Shown piece after piece: positions 8,473-16,920 of a stretch of 64,000 bases of DNA. Positions within the stretch are counted from its first letter, which is position 1. Each line of letters starts with the position of its first letter. Source of the stretch: Lachnospiraceae bacterium (GTDB taxonomy: Bacteria > Bacillota_A > Clostridia > Lachnospirales > Lachnospiraceae); the NCBI GenBank assembly GCA_009911175.1, contig QXWX01000001.1, forward strand, positions 186,001 through 250,000, read 5' to 3'. The position numbers and the translations under genes are program-made. The notes below the pieces were generated by a model. That model saw only the letters and a list, made by a program, of their open reading frames with translations, did not search any database and was not told the origin of the DNA.

Positions 8473-9333
8473 TTATTTTACAGCTCCTGCTACCACGCCA
8501 TTGATGATCTGTTTCTGCAATACTACATACAAGATCAGGATCGGAACAACGCACAGCAGAAGTCCTGCCATGATCGTGCCGTAGTCTGCCGAATAGGTTC
8601 CATAAAAGCTGTAGGTAGACAGCGGCAGCGTCAGCAGTTCCTTATCCGTCAGTACCAGCGACGGCAGAAGGAAATCATTCCAGAATGCCAGCGCATTTAA
8701 GATCACCATTGTGGAAATGATCGGCTTAAGCAGCGGAAATACAATCTTGAAAAATGTCTGGGAATGTGTACACCCATCGATATAAGCCGCTTCCTCCAGC
8801 GCGATCGGTATATTTCCATTGATAAATCCGTGGAACATAAATACCGACATTGCCATGGAAAATCCGGTATGCATGAAAATCAATGTCAGCCGGTGGTTCA
8901 ATATATTCAGCGTCCCGCCGTAAATGCTCACCAGCGGAATCATGATCGCCTGGAACGGAATGATCATGGACGCCACCATCAGGGCAAACGTAATCTTCGA
9001 GATCCAGTTTTTATGACGCACGATATAGTATGCCAGCATTGCCGCGAACAGGGTCACGAGCGCCGTTGCCGATACCGTTACGATCAGAGAATTTTTAAAT
9101 GCGTTCAGGAAATCCATCTGCGTAAATGCCTTTACAAAGTTGTCAAAAGATAAGCCCTTGATCGTAAACAGCCATGAAAACGGGCTTTTGATGATATCTC
9201 GTTTTTGTTTCAGCGAATTGATCACCACCATGAGGAATGGAAACATGTACGCAATAAATATAACGATCAATCCGGCCATTGCCAGCATATCCGCCGCTTT
9301 CTTTTTTGTTCCGCCCACTACTGTCTGCTGCAT
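8473..9333 (-). CDS. Carbohydrate ABC transporter permease, MalG/MsmG type
   Basis: A 286-residue inner-membrane permease of the CUT1 sugar ABC family with about six membrane segments. The EAA loop, which contacts the ATPase, is visible as EEAAYIDGCTHSQTFFKIVFP. The ATG overlaps the stop of the upstream permease by one base (TAATG), indicating translational coupling. No ATPase gene is present in the operon, as is usual for Firmicute CUT1 systems that use a shared MsmK-type ATPase encoded elsewhere. The predicted cargo is sucrose or fructo-oligosaccharide, inferred from the adjacent GH32 enzyme. Confidence 0.9.
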   Translation of the reverse strand: MQQTVVGGTKKKAADMLAMAGLIVIFIAYMFPFLMVVINSLKQKRDIIKSPFSWLFTIKGLSFDNFVKAFTQMDFLNAFKNSLIVTVSATALVTLFAAMLAYYIVRHKNWISKITFALMVASMIIPFQAIMIPLVSIYGGTLNILNHRLTLIFMHTGFSMAMSVFMFHGFINGNIPIALEEAAYIDGCTHSQTFFKIVFPLLKPIISTMVILNALAFWNDFLLPSLVLTDKELLTLPLSTYSFYGTYSADYGTIMAGLLLCVVPILILYVVLQKQIINGVVAGAVK

Positions 9334-10208
9334 TATGCCTCAACCTCCTTCTTCTTTGTCAGATATACCTGGATCCCGCTGATACACGCTACAATGATAA
9401 ACAGGATCAATGCTTCTGCCTGACCCACGCCGAACTGCCTGGATGTAAATGCCTTCTCATAGACATGCATGGCCGCCATTTCCGTAGTCCCGTAAGGCGC
9501 GCCCGCTGTCAGGGATAAGTTCACATCATATACCATGAACGCACGGGAAAGTGTTAAAAACAGGCAGATGGTCACGGAAGACATCATAAGCGGCATCACG
9601 ATGCTCCTCATCTTTCTCCATCCGGAAGCGCCGTCGATGCTTGCCGCTTCCATCACATCCTCGCTGAGTCCCATAAATCCGGCCACATAGATCAGAATCA
9701 TATAGCCGGACAACTGCCATACGGATACAAGCACCAATGCGGCAAATGCCTTCGACGGGTCAGAAAGCCAGGACACCTCAAACGCAGTCCATCCCGTGGA
9801 TTCTCCGATATTTACAAAGACTCTGGAAAATACAAACTGCCAGATATATCCCAGTACGATTCCTCCAATCAGATTTGGCGTAAAAAATCCTGCGCGGAAG
9901 AAATTCTGTCCTTTCATCCCCCTGGTCAGAAGGTAGGCAATTCCAAATGCCATCACATTTACGATCACAACCACAAAAATCACGTACTTAAATGTCAGAA
10001 GCAGTGAAATCCAGAATTGTGCGTCCTTTATCACTCCTCCGAAATTTTTCAGCCCTACAAAGTTCTTTACTGCAGATACTCCGTTCCAGTCTGTCATAGT
10101 CAGATACACTCCATATACAAACGGAATGACCACCACTGCAATAAAGCAAAACAGCCCCGGCAGCGCAAAAATACAGAAATCTTTTCCATTATTTTTCGAC
10201 TTCATCAT
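9333..10208 (-). CDS. Carbohydrate ABC transporter permease, MalF/UgpA type
   Basis: A 291-residue partner permease with about six membrane segments. The conserved cytoplasmic EAA loop reads MEAASIDGASGWRKMRSIVMP. Two adjacent ATG codons follow AGGAGGAC; the second (10205) has the better spacing. It is coupled to the preceding binding-protein gene (8 bases apart) and overlaps the next permease by one base. It forms the heterodimeric membrane channel with the 8473-9333 product. Confidence 0.9.
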   Translation of the reverse strand: MMKSKNNGKDFCIFALPGLFCFIAVVVIPFVYGVYLTMTDWNGVSAVKNFVGLKNFGGVIKDAQFWISLLLTFKYVIFVVVIVNVMAFGIAYLLTRGMKGQNFFRAGFFTPNLIGGIVLGYIWQFVFSRVFVNIGESTGWTAFEVSWLSDPSKAFAALVLVSVWQLSGYMILIYVAGFMGLSEDVMEAASIDGASGWRKMRSIVMPLMMSSVTICLFLTLSRAFMVYDVNLSLTAGAPYGTTEMAAMHVYEKAFTSRQFGVGQAEALILFIIVACISGIQVYLTKKKEVEA

Positions 10209-10216
10209 GTCCTCCT

Positions 10217-11587
10217 CTATTCCTGTTCATCCCAATATTCCTGAATCGATGTAATCAGCTCTTCCCTGTCGCTTCTCCCCGCGAGATATTTCTGCATTGC
10301 CGCGCCCAGCACAGCCCAATGGTCATTGGGTACGATCGCAGATGCATTGAACGCACGGCCCTCATGTACTTTTTCATAGATATCCCGGCTCAGCGGGTCG
10401 CTTGGCTCATATGGATTATTTTGAAACGGCGGGATCAGGTTGCATGTCTTTACCATCATCTGCTGTCCGATCTCACTGTAAACGATCCAGTTCAAAAATT
10501 CTTTTGCCGCAGCCTGTTCTTTTTCTGAGGCAATCTGTCCGTCCAGCATCACCTGCTTGGAGGGAGAACCCTGTATCTGCCGGTTTGCAAAATCATCCTC
10601 ATCGTTGTTCATAAAATAGGGCAGGAAACCATATGCATCCTCATTCTCTGCTCCTGCTTCGGAAAGGTTCGGCCATGCCCAGTTTCCGTTGAACCAGAAT
10701 GCCGTCTTCCCGTCCGCAAGGTCAATCGCCATCTCGTCATAATCTGCTCCCAGCGGATCCCCTTTGGCCACATTGTACTCTTTTAAGACATCAAACATAT
10801 CCAGAAATTCCTGCATCCGGTCATAGGAATGTAAGTCCATCGTCCCATCCTTGATCTGTTTAATCACTTCCTGTGCACCTTCGGAAGTCCCGTCATAGGT
10901 CTCATAGACAAACTGCAGGTGATGCGCCCCCAGTGACCAGTCTTCCTTTGCCATAGAGACAGGCTTCTCGATACCGGCATCTACCAGCCTGTCCAGAAGC
11001 GCTGTAAAATTCTCCAGCGTAGTAATCGAATCCGGGTCAAATTCCTCTCCAAGAGCATCCTCGATCACTGTCTTATTATAAATCATACCGCGTCCCTCAA
11101 TACACAGGGGAAGGCTGTATACCTTGCCGTTCACCTCTGTCAGATAGCCTTCCGCCTCCTCGGTCCAGTCCTCTTCCGACAGATCCGCCGCTTTTTCCTC
11201 TGCCAGCGCAATGACGTCCGTTGTATCCAGGATGGACATTGTGGGCGGATTCCCTGAATTGTACAGGCTGACTACCTTTGTATAAGGGGAATCATCTGTT
11301 ACCGGCATCACCTCCACATGAACCCCGGACTTCTTCTCAAATTCCTCTCCCATCTTCTCCAGCGCCACCTGAATCTCCGCCTTTGAGTTTAACAGTGTGA
11401 TATTCGTGCCTGACAGCGCGCTGTCGTACTCGAATGTGTCCACAGAGGTATCGATCGGCTCTTCTTTTACCTCTTCATTCGGATCATCCGGGTCACTCGC
11501 GAAACCGAATCTGCATCCGGTCAGCATGGCCGGCGCCAGCACAAGGGCCAGCCCCAGTGAAATGCCTCTTAATACGTTCTTTCTCAT
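10217..11587 (-). CDS. Sugar ABC transporter substrate-binding lipoprotein
   Basis: A 456-residue extracellular solute-binding protein of the CUT1 group. The signal peptide ends in the lipobox LTGC (Cys25), so it is anchored to the outer face of the membrane. An acidic linker (DPDDPNEEVKEEP) precedes the two-lobed binding domain. It is the first gene of the operon, read from a LacI-controlled promoter at 11625-11687. The ligand is predicted to be sucrose or fructo-oligosaccharide from the GH32 gene in the same operon. Confidence 0.9.
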   Translation of the reverse strand: MRKNVLRGISLGLALVLAPAMLTGCRFGFASDPDDPNEEVKEEPIDTSVDTFEYDSALSGTNITLLNSKAEIQVALEKMGEEFEKKSGVHVEVMPVTDDSPYTKVVSLYNSGNPPTMSILDTTDVIALAEEKAADLSEEDWTEEAEGYLTEVNGKVYSLPLCIEGRGMIYNKTVIEDALGEEFDPDSITTLENFTALLDRLVDAGIEKPVSMAKEDWSLGAHHLQFVYETYDGTSEGAQEVIKQIKDGTMDLHSYDRMQEFLDMFDVLKEYNVAKGDPLGADYDEMAIDLADGKTAFWFNGNWAWPNLSEAGAENEDAYGFLPYFMNNDEDDFANRQIQGSPSKQVMLDGQIASEKEQAAAKEFLNWIVYSEIGQQMMVKTCNLIPPFQNNPYEPSDPLSRDIYEKVHEGRAFNASAIVPNDHWAVLGAAMQKYLAGRSDREELITSIQEYWDEQE

Positions 11588-11624
11588 GACTCATTCCTCC
11601 TTTTCTTTATAACTCTATTGTTGT

Positions 11625-11687
11625 AGTAACCGGTAAAGTAACCGGTTACTTTATTGATATATTAACATTGATAGGCAGCAAAGTCAA
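11625..11687 (-). promoter_or_regulatory. Promoter and double LacI operator of the ABC-GH32 operon
   Basis: Minus-strand promoter: -35 TTGACT (11682-11687), a 17-base spacer and -10 TAATAT (11659-11664). At the start site lies the 18-bp perfect palindrome AAAGTAACCGGTTACTTT (11635-11652), extended by a second half-site GTAACCGG at 11625-11632. The position over +1 fits repression by the divergent LacI protein. Confidence 0.75.
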
Positions 11688-11750
11688 ACCTCAATTTCCT
11701 TTTTATGAAAAGCGACGATTTTGTCCGCCTGTATTTATGCACATTTCACA

Positions 11751-11805
11751 AAACCGGTTACTTTACCGATTACATCTTGTCTGTAATTTTTGTTTTTGAT
11801 ATACT
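11751..11805 (+). promoter_or_regulatory. Promoter and operator of the divergent lacI gene
   Basis: Plus-strand promoter: -35 TTGTCT (11777-11782), a 17-base spacer and -10 TATACT (11800-11805). An AACCGGTTAC box followed by TTTACCGATTAC (about 11751-11774) abuts the -35. It is the mirror image of the double site at 11625-11652, so each promoter has its operator pair in the same relative orientation. This suggests autoregulation. Confidence 0.65.
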
Positions 11806-11881
11806 GATCTGTATAGAGCCTGCATCTGCTCCGCAAGGGAGCATACAGCAGGATCTGCTCGTAAAGAAAGGCATTACCACT

Positions 11882-12931
11882 ATGAAAGAGAAAAAGAATG
11901 TGACCTTCAGCGATATCGCAAATTACACGAACTTTTCGAAAACTACCATTTCCAGATATTTTAATAACCCGGACTCTCTTACGCTGGAAAACCAGCAGAT
12001 TATTTCTGATGCTCTTGTTAAACTGGGCTATCAAGAGAATAAAGTAGCGCGAATCCTTGCAAATGGCAAAACAGAATTTATCGGTATCATCATTCCGGAC
12101 CTGTATTACCATTTCTATTCGGAAATACTGAATCAGATTTTGTCCACATATGAGGTTTTCAATTATAAATTCCTGATATTTGTCGGCAATAAAAGTGAAG
12201 AAACGGAACGCCGTTATATTCAGGAACTTCTTGCCTATAAGATTGAGGGGATGATCATTTTAAGCCATACGATATCATCGAAAGCGCTTGCCGGACTCTC
12301 GATCCCCATCGTTACGATTGAGCGTGAGGACCGGTATGTATGCAGCGTAAATACGGATAACCACATGGGCGGATATCAGGCGGCTGCCCTTCTTGCCAGG
12401 CATAAATGTGACATCCTGATCCATATCAACTCCCCTGCATCAGAAGATATTCCTGCTTATGGACGCCTCAGGGGCTTTGCCGATTTCTGCCGTGAAAACG
12501 GCCTGAATTACCAGGTCATCCAAAAAGAATTTGGACATGACTACAAAAGTGCACTGACGCAGATCCAGACAATCCTTGATGGACTGGAAAGTCTTTATCT
12601 GGGACAGAAGAAGGGAATTTTCATCTCCAGCGACACGCTTGCCAATGTGATGCTGAATCTGCTCATCAGGAAATACGGCACATTGCCTGATGATTATCTC
12701 CTGGTTGGTTTTGACAATTCCCCCATATCCCGTGAAGCTGTCCTTCCCATCAGCACGATCGGACAGCAGATCGATCAACTCGCCTACGAAGCCGTGCGCC
12801 TCCTTGTAGAGCAGATGACGGAACAGAAAAAAAGAAAACCGGTTCCTTTAGACAAGCCGGTTCACAAAGTGGTCCCCCCCATATTGTTCCGGCGGGAGAC
12901 CACAGAGCATTCTACAGATGTCGGTTCATAA
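11882..12931 (+). CDS. LacI-family repressor of the sucrose/fructan locus
   Basis: A 349-residue regulator. Its N-terminal helix-turn-helix reads TFSDIANYTNFSKTTISRYF (about 8-27), followed by the hinge and a periplasmic-binding-protein-like effector domain (IGIIIPDLYYHFYSEIL onward). The ATG at 11882 is chosen because the DNA-binding domain begins there; a longer open frame from 11705 runs through the promoter region and is not used. It is divergent from the ABC-GH32 operon, with matching GTAACCGG operators at both promoters. Its stop overlaps the 3' end of the converging hydrolase by 20 bases. The likely inducer is a sugar related to sucrose. Confidence 0.9.
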   Translation: MKEKKNVTFSDIANYTNFSKTTISRYFNNPDSLTLENQQIISDALVKLGYQENKVARILANGKTEFIGIIIPDLYYHFYSEILNQILSTYEVFNYKFLIFVGNKSEETERRYIQELLAYKIEGMIILSHTISSKALAGLSIPIVTIEREDRYVCSVNTDNHMGGYQAAALLARHKCDILIHINSPASEDIPAYGRLRGFADFCRENGLNYQVIQKEFGHDYKSALTQIQTILDGLESLYLGQKKGIFISSDTLANVMLNLLIRKYGTLPDDYLLVGFDNSPISREAVLPISTIGQQIDQLAYEAVRLLVEQMTEQKKRKPVPLDKPVHKVVPPILFRRETTEHSTDVGS

Positions 12932-13835
12932 ATGCAATGACACCATATTCTACTTCATCCTTGATCTCTGCGTAGTTGTGGATCTCATGGCGGAAGCCGG
13001 AATATATCTTTGTATCCACGGTATGCCCGGTCTCGTACAGCCAGTTGCTGACCTCATAGATTCCCTTCCCGTACTGTCCTACCGGATCCTGGTCGCCGCC
13101 GATGTTGTAGATGGGCAGGTCCTTTGGAACCTGTTCGGCCCATTCCGTACCGTTGATCACATGCATCATCTGTACAAAGTAAAGCAGAGACTGGTTCGAT
13201 GTAGGCTTTGTAAACGCGTCGAAAGGATCCTCCGCATGGTCTCTCTGTACGTAGGGATCCGCGCAGATCCATTCATTTCCGATGCTGACCTCCCCGCACC
13301 GTTCGCACATCCATCCAAGCAGGCTGCCCGCGTACGCCGGGTCGGATTCCTTTCCTTTTCCGTCGGCAACTGCCTTTTCCAGTTCCTTTGCCACGTCCTC
13401 CGCTCCCGGAAATACGCCGGATGTCCCGCAGATGGTCGCGCCCGCAAGCTCGCTTCCGTATTTTGCGATGTAGTCCCTTACGATAAAGGAGCCCATGCTG
13501 TGGCCGAACAGGAAATAGGGAAGCTCCGGATATTTCTCACATACCAATTCTTTCAGCTTATGCTCGTCCTCCATCATCGTATGACAGCCCTTGTCTCCCC
13601 AGTCGCCCCAAGTGTCATTCTCCAGGGCGGTCTTGCCATGGCCTACGTGGTCGTCGGCCGCCACGATGAATCCGGCGTCCATGAACCTCACGATCATATG
13701 CAGATACCGCCTGGAATGCTCGCCGTAGCCGTGGATCACCTGAACGATGCCCTTCGGCTTTGCCGCCGGAACATAGATCCATCCGTAGACCTCGTCGCGC
13801 TCGTTGAATGACTGGAATTTTACTTCGTGTAACAT
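12912..13835 (-). CDS. Alpha/beta hydrolase, monoacylglycerol lipase/lysophospholipase-like
   Basis: A 307-residue serine hydrolase of the Hydrolase_4 group. The oxyanion-hole motif is HGYGEH (about 35-40), the nucleophile elbow is GHSMGS (Ser113), and the probable acid and histidine lie in GGDQDPVG and GFRHEIHN. No signal peptide is visible. The ATG at 13835 follows AGGAGGTACATCAC; a longer frame from 13892 lacks such a site. It lies 57 bases downstream of a LacI gene on the same strand. The gap holds a TTGTAAATTACAA palindrome (13863-13875). The natural ester substrate is unknown. Confidence 0.85.
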   Translation of the reverse strand: MLHEVKFQSFNERDEVYGWIYVPAAKPKGIVQVIHGYGEHSRRYLHMIVRFMDAGFIVAADDHVGHGKTALENDTWGDWGDKGCHTMMEDEHKLKELVCEKYPELPYFLFGHSMGSFIVRDYIAKYGSELAGATICGTSGVFPGAEDVAKELEKAVADGKGKESDPAYAGSLLGWMCERCGEVSIGNEWICADPYVQRDHAEDPFDAFTKPTSNQSLLYFVQMMHVINGTEWAEQVPKDLPIYNIGGDQDPVGQYGKGIYEVSNWLYETGHTVDTKIYSGFRHEIHNYAEIKDEVEYGVIAFMNRHL

Positions 13836-13892
13836 GTGATGTACCTCCTTATGTGAATTTAATTGTAAATTACAACCAATTTTAAATGACAC

Positions 13893-14969
13893 TCAAAAAT
13901 CCGTAGAGCATCTTCTTACGATCTCACACCGCACCTTATGGTCCTGCTCCACATCCTCTTTTCCCTGGAGCACCTCCAGCATCCGGTCAACTGCGTCGTT
14001 GCAGAGCCGCTTCACCTGATTATCCACCGATGTCAGCTCCGGCTCACAGCAGACAGCCATCGTGGAATTGTTATATCCTGCCACGCTGAGCTCCTCCGGC
14101 ACGGCCAGCCCTTTTGCCCTGGCATATTTGAGCACTCCGACAGCCAGGCCGTCATTGCATGCAAATGCACTGTCAAATTCCAATGTCCGGTGCGCCAGCA
14201 GCATTTCCTTTACATACAGCACTTTGTTCTGCACATAGCCCGCCAAATTTTCTGAAAATTCAGCAAAACCGGCTTCCTCCGGCTGATGCATGCCGAATGG
14301 ACGGATATAATACTTCAGACCCCCGAGTATGGGATATCCCGCATCCGTCAGCGCGCTCTCATATCCTTCCATCTTCTGCCGCGCGCTGTATGTCTGCGAA
14401 TCATATAAAAAGAGAATCCTTTTTTTTCCCCGGCGGATCAGCGCCCGGGTCACATCGTATGCCCCCTGCCGGTCATCCCCGTAGGAGCAGTAGATGTTTC
14501 CCCCCTCCACATATCCGTTGATCATGAATACCGGAACCTGCTGTGCAGCTGCGCGGACATACTCCGTCTCTTCTGGGTCCTTTCCCGATCCTGCATACAG
14601 AGACCCCACGAGGATCAGTGCATCGATCCGCTTGGAGAGCAGCAGCCTGGTATGGTGTTCCCTGGCCTCCTGCATGCTCCCGCTGCAGCCCAGGATGCAG
14701 TCGTATCCGCATTCGTGGAGACGTTTTTCCAGATGCGAAACCGCCTCCGCCATGTACTGATCGGAGATATCCGGGCAGAGGATACCGATGGTCTTCATGG
14801 AGTTCAGCCCCAGTCCCCGCGCAAATACATTCGGCGTATATTCCGATTCTTCCATCACCGCAAGAACCTTTTGCTTGGTTTTTTCACTGACACGGGGACT
14901 TCCGTTCACAACCCTAGAAACGGTAGCGATCGAAACCCCCGACAGCTTTGCTATATCGTAAATATTCAT
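13893..14969 (-). CDS. LacI-family regulator, probable hexuronate-locus repressor
   Basis: A 358-residue LacI protein with the N-terminal helix-turn-helix MNIYDIAKLSGVSIATVSRV and a ligand-binding domain with CPDISDQYMAEAV. The ATG follows AGAGGTGACAGG. It is divergent from uxaA. A perfect 20-bp palindrome covers the uxaA start site (15241-15260), and related sites precede the TRAP transporter operon. The inference that it represses both hexuronate operons rests on position and shared operators. CcpA could also use the uxaA site because that site fits the cre consensus. Confidence 0.85.
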   Translation of the reverse strand: MNIYDIAKLSGVSIATVSRVVNGSPRVSEKTKQKVLAVMEESEYTPNVFARGLGLNSMKTIGILCPDISDQYMAEAVSHLEKRLHECGYDCILGCSGSMQEAREHHTRLLLSKRIDALILVGSLYAGSGKDPEETEYVRAAAQQVPVFMINGYVEGGNIYCSYGDDRQGAYDVTRALIRRGKKRILFLYDSQTYSARQKMEGYESALTDAGYPILGGLKYYIRPFGMHQPEEAGFAEFSENLAGYVQNKVLYVKEMLLAHRTLEFDSAFACNDGLAVGVLKYARAKGLAVPEELSVAGYNNSTMAVCCEPELTSVDNQVKRLCNDAVDRMLEVLQGKEDVEQDHKVRCEIVRRCSTDF

Positions 14970-15211
14970 CCTGTCACCTCTTAGGCACTGTATGGAAATA
15001 GCTTATACATCTTGACTGGTCTATCTCTCCGATCGCACAGTTCAAAACACCTGCTTAACATTCCATCCTTTCCGGCACTCGCAAACGCTATGGTTGTAAG
15101 TTCTTTCATTTTTGATTCCATCACTACTCTAAATTTTATAATATTTTTCACAAAAAAGCAAACCTTATCTCTAGATTTTTCACATTTTTTTCAACTTTTT
15201 TGCTTTTTCTA

Positions 15212-15260
15212 TTGACTCCTTTCCTGTTTTATAGTAAACTTTATGTAAGCGCTTACATAA
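15212..15260 (+). promoter_or_regulatory. uxaA promoter with perfect LacI/cre-type operator
   Basis: -35 TTGACT (15212-15217), a 17-base spacer and -10 TAAACT (15235-15240), followed at once by the perfect palindrome TTATGTAAGCGCTTACATAA (15241-15260) over the transcription start. The core also fits the CcpA cre consensus. The rest of the 358-base gap to the divergent lacI gene is AT-rich and shows nothing else recognisable. Confidence 0.8.
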
Positions 15261-15327
15261 AGTAAGAAACGAACCGAACCAATTATCACATATTAACAGA
15301 AGCTCTCTATTTCAGAAAGGAATCTTT

Positions 15328-16809
15328 ATGCAGGAATTTATCAAAATTCATCCCCAGGATAACGTAGCGGTTGCCCTGTGTCCCCTGTCCGCGGGCAGTA
15401 CGTTCCAGGTGGACTCGCAGACCGTTATACTGGCCGAAGACATTCCCCAGGGACATAAGTTTACTCTGACGCCCCTTTCGGAGGGTGAACAGGTCATCAA
15501 GTACGGAAGTCCCATCGGATTTGCCAAAGAATCGGTAGGAGCCGGCTCCTGGATCCATACTCATAATCTGAGGACCGGTCTGGGTGATGTACTGACTTAT
15601 CATTATGAGCCACAGGCTTCTTCCCTTACGCCTTCTGCGCCAACCTTCTTCCAGGGCTACCGCAGGGCAGACGGAAAGGTCGGTGTCCGCAACAATATCT
15701 GGATCATCCCGACCGTAGGCTGTGTCAATAATATAGCCACGTCTATTGAGCGGCAGGCCCAGGCCTACCTTACGGAACAGATTGACGAGATCTCCGCATT
15801 TCCTCATCCCTATGGCTGCTCCCAGATGGGCGATGATCAGGAGCATACCCGGCAGATTCTTGCCGACCTGATTTGCCACCCCAACGCAGGAGGCGTACTG
15901 GTCCTCGGCCTGGGATGCGAGAACAGCAATATTGAAGAACTGAAAAAATACATTGGAGACTATGACCCTCAGCGTGTCCGTTTCCTTGTCTGCCAGGAAT
16001 CCCAGGATGAGATTGCAGATGCTCTTGATATCATCCGGGAGCTTGCGGAATATGCCGGGCAGTTCCGTAGGGAGTCCATCCCCTGCAGCGAGCTTGTCAT
16101 CGGCATGAAGTGCGGCGGCTCCGACGGTCTGTCCGGCATCACGGCGAACCCTGTCGTGGGCGCGTTTTCCGACCTTTTAATCTCCAAGGGCGGCACCACC
16201 GTCCTGACCGAGGTTCCGGAAATGTTCGGAGCGGAAACTCAGCTCATGAACCGCTGCGAGACGGAAGAACTGTTTCAAGAGACCGTGGACCTGATCAACG
16301 ATTTTAAAGATTATTTTAAAAGCCATAATCAGACGATTTATGAGAATCCATCCCCCGGAAATAAGAAGGGCGGCATCTCCACCCTGGAGGATAAGTCTCT
16401 GGGATGTACACAGAAGTCCGGAAGTGCGCCTGTATGCGGAGTCCTCTCCTACGGGGAGCCGATCCGCGGCAAAGGACTGCATCTGTTAAGCGCCCCGGGA
16501 AATGACCTGGTGGCATCCACGGCTCTGGCGGCATCCGGAGCGCATATCGTCCTGTTTACGACCGGACGGGGCACTCCCTTTGCCTGCCCGGTGCCGACCA
16601 TGAAAATCTCCACCAATTCCGCACTCTATGAGCGGAAGTCCAACTGGATCGACTTCAATTGCGGGACTATGGTAGAGGGGACACCGCTGAATGTACTGGC
16701 GGAGCGGCTTTTTGACAAGGTGATCCGAACCGCTTCCGGGGAAAAGGTAAAATCTGAGGAAGCAGGCTTCCATGATTTTGCGATCTTCAAGCAGGGTGTG
16801 ACCTTATAA
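15328..16809 (+). CDS. uxaA: Altronate dehydratase
   Basis: A 493-residue metal-dependent dehydratase converting D-altronate to 2-keto-3-deoxygluconate in galacturonate catabolism. The N-terminal SAF-like domain (to about residue 90) is followed by the UxaA core with the conserved runs GYRRADGKVGVRN, HPYGCSQMGDD and GLGCENSN. Length is normal. The start follows GAAAGGAATC. It is the first gene of a two-gene operon with uxaB. The product would feed KDG kinase and aldolase, which are not in this window. Confidence 0.9.
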   Translation: MQEFIKIHPQDNVAVALCPLSAGSTFQVDSQTVILAEDIPQGHKFTLTPLSEGEQVIKYGSPIGFAKESVGAGSWIHTHNLRTGLGDVLTYHYEPQASSLTPSAPTFFQGYRRADGKVGVRNNIWIIPTVGCVNNIATSIERQAQAYLTEQIDEISAFPHPYGCSQMGDDQEHTRQILADLICHPNAGGVLVLGLGCENSNIEELKKYIGDYDPQRVRFLVCQESQDEIADALDIIRELAEYAGQFRRESIPCSELVIGMKCGGSDGLSGITANPVVGAFSDLLISKGGTTVLTEVPEMFGAETQLMNRCETEELFQETVDLINDFKDYFKSHNQTIYENPSPGNKKGGISTLEDKSLGCTQKSGSAPVCGVLSYGEPIRGKGLHLLSAPGNDLVASTALAASGAHIVLFTTGRGTPFACPVPTMKISTNSALYERKSNWIDFNCGTMVEGTPLNVLAERLFDKVIRTASGEKVKSEEAGFHDFAIFKQGVTL

Positions 16810-16920
16810 AGCGAACTACGTGAATTACCTGTACTGCCGCCCTCACGTCACTGCAGACAGACCGTGCAGACAGTAACATATTCTGCTTTTTAATTTACTT
16901 ATTGAAAGAAAGGAATCATC

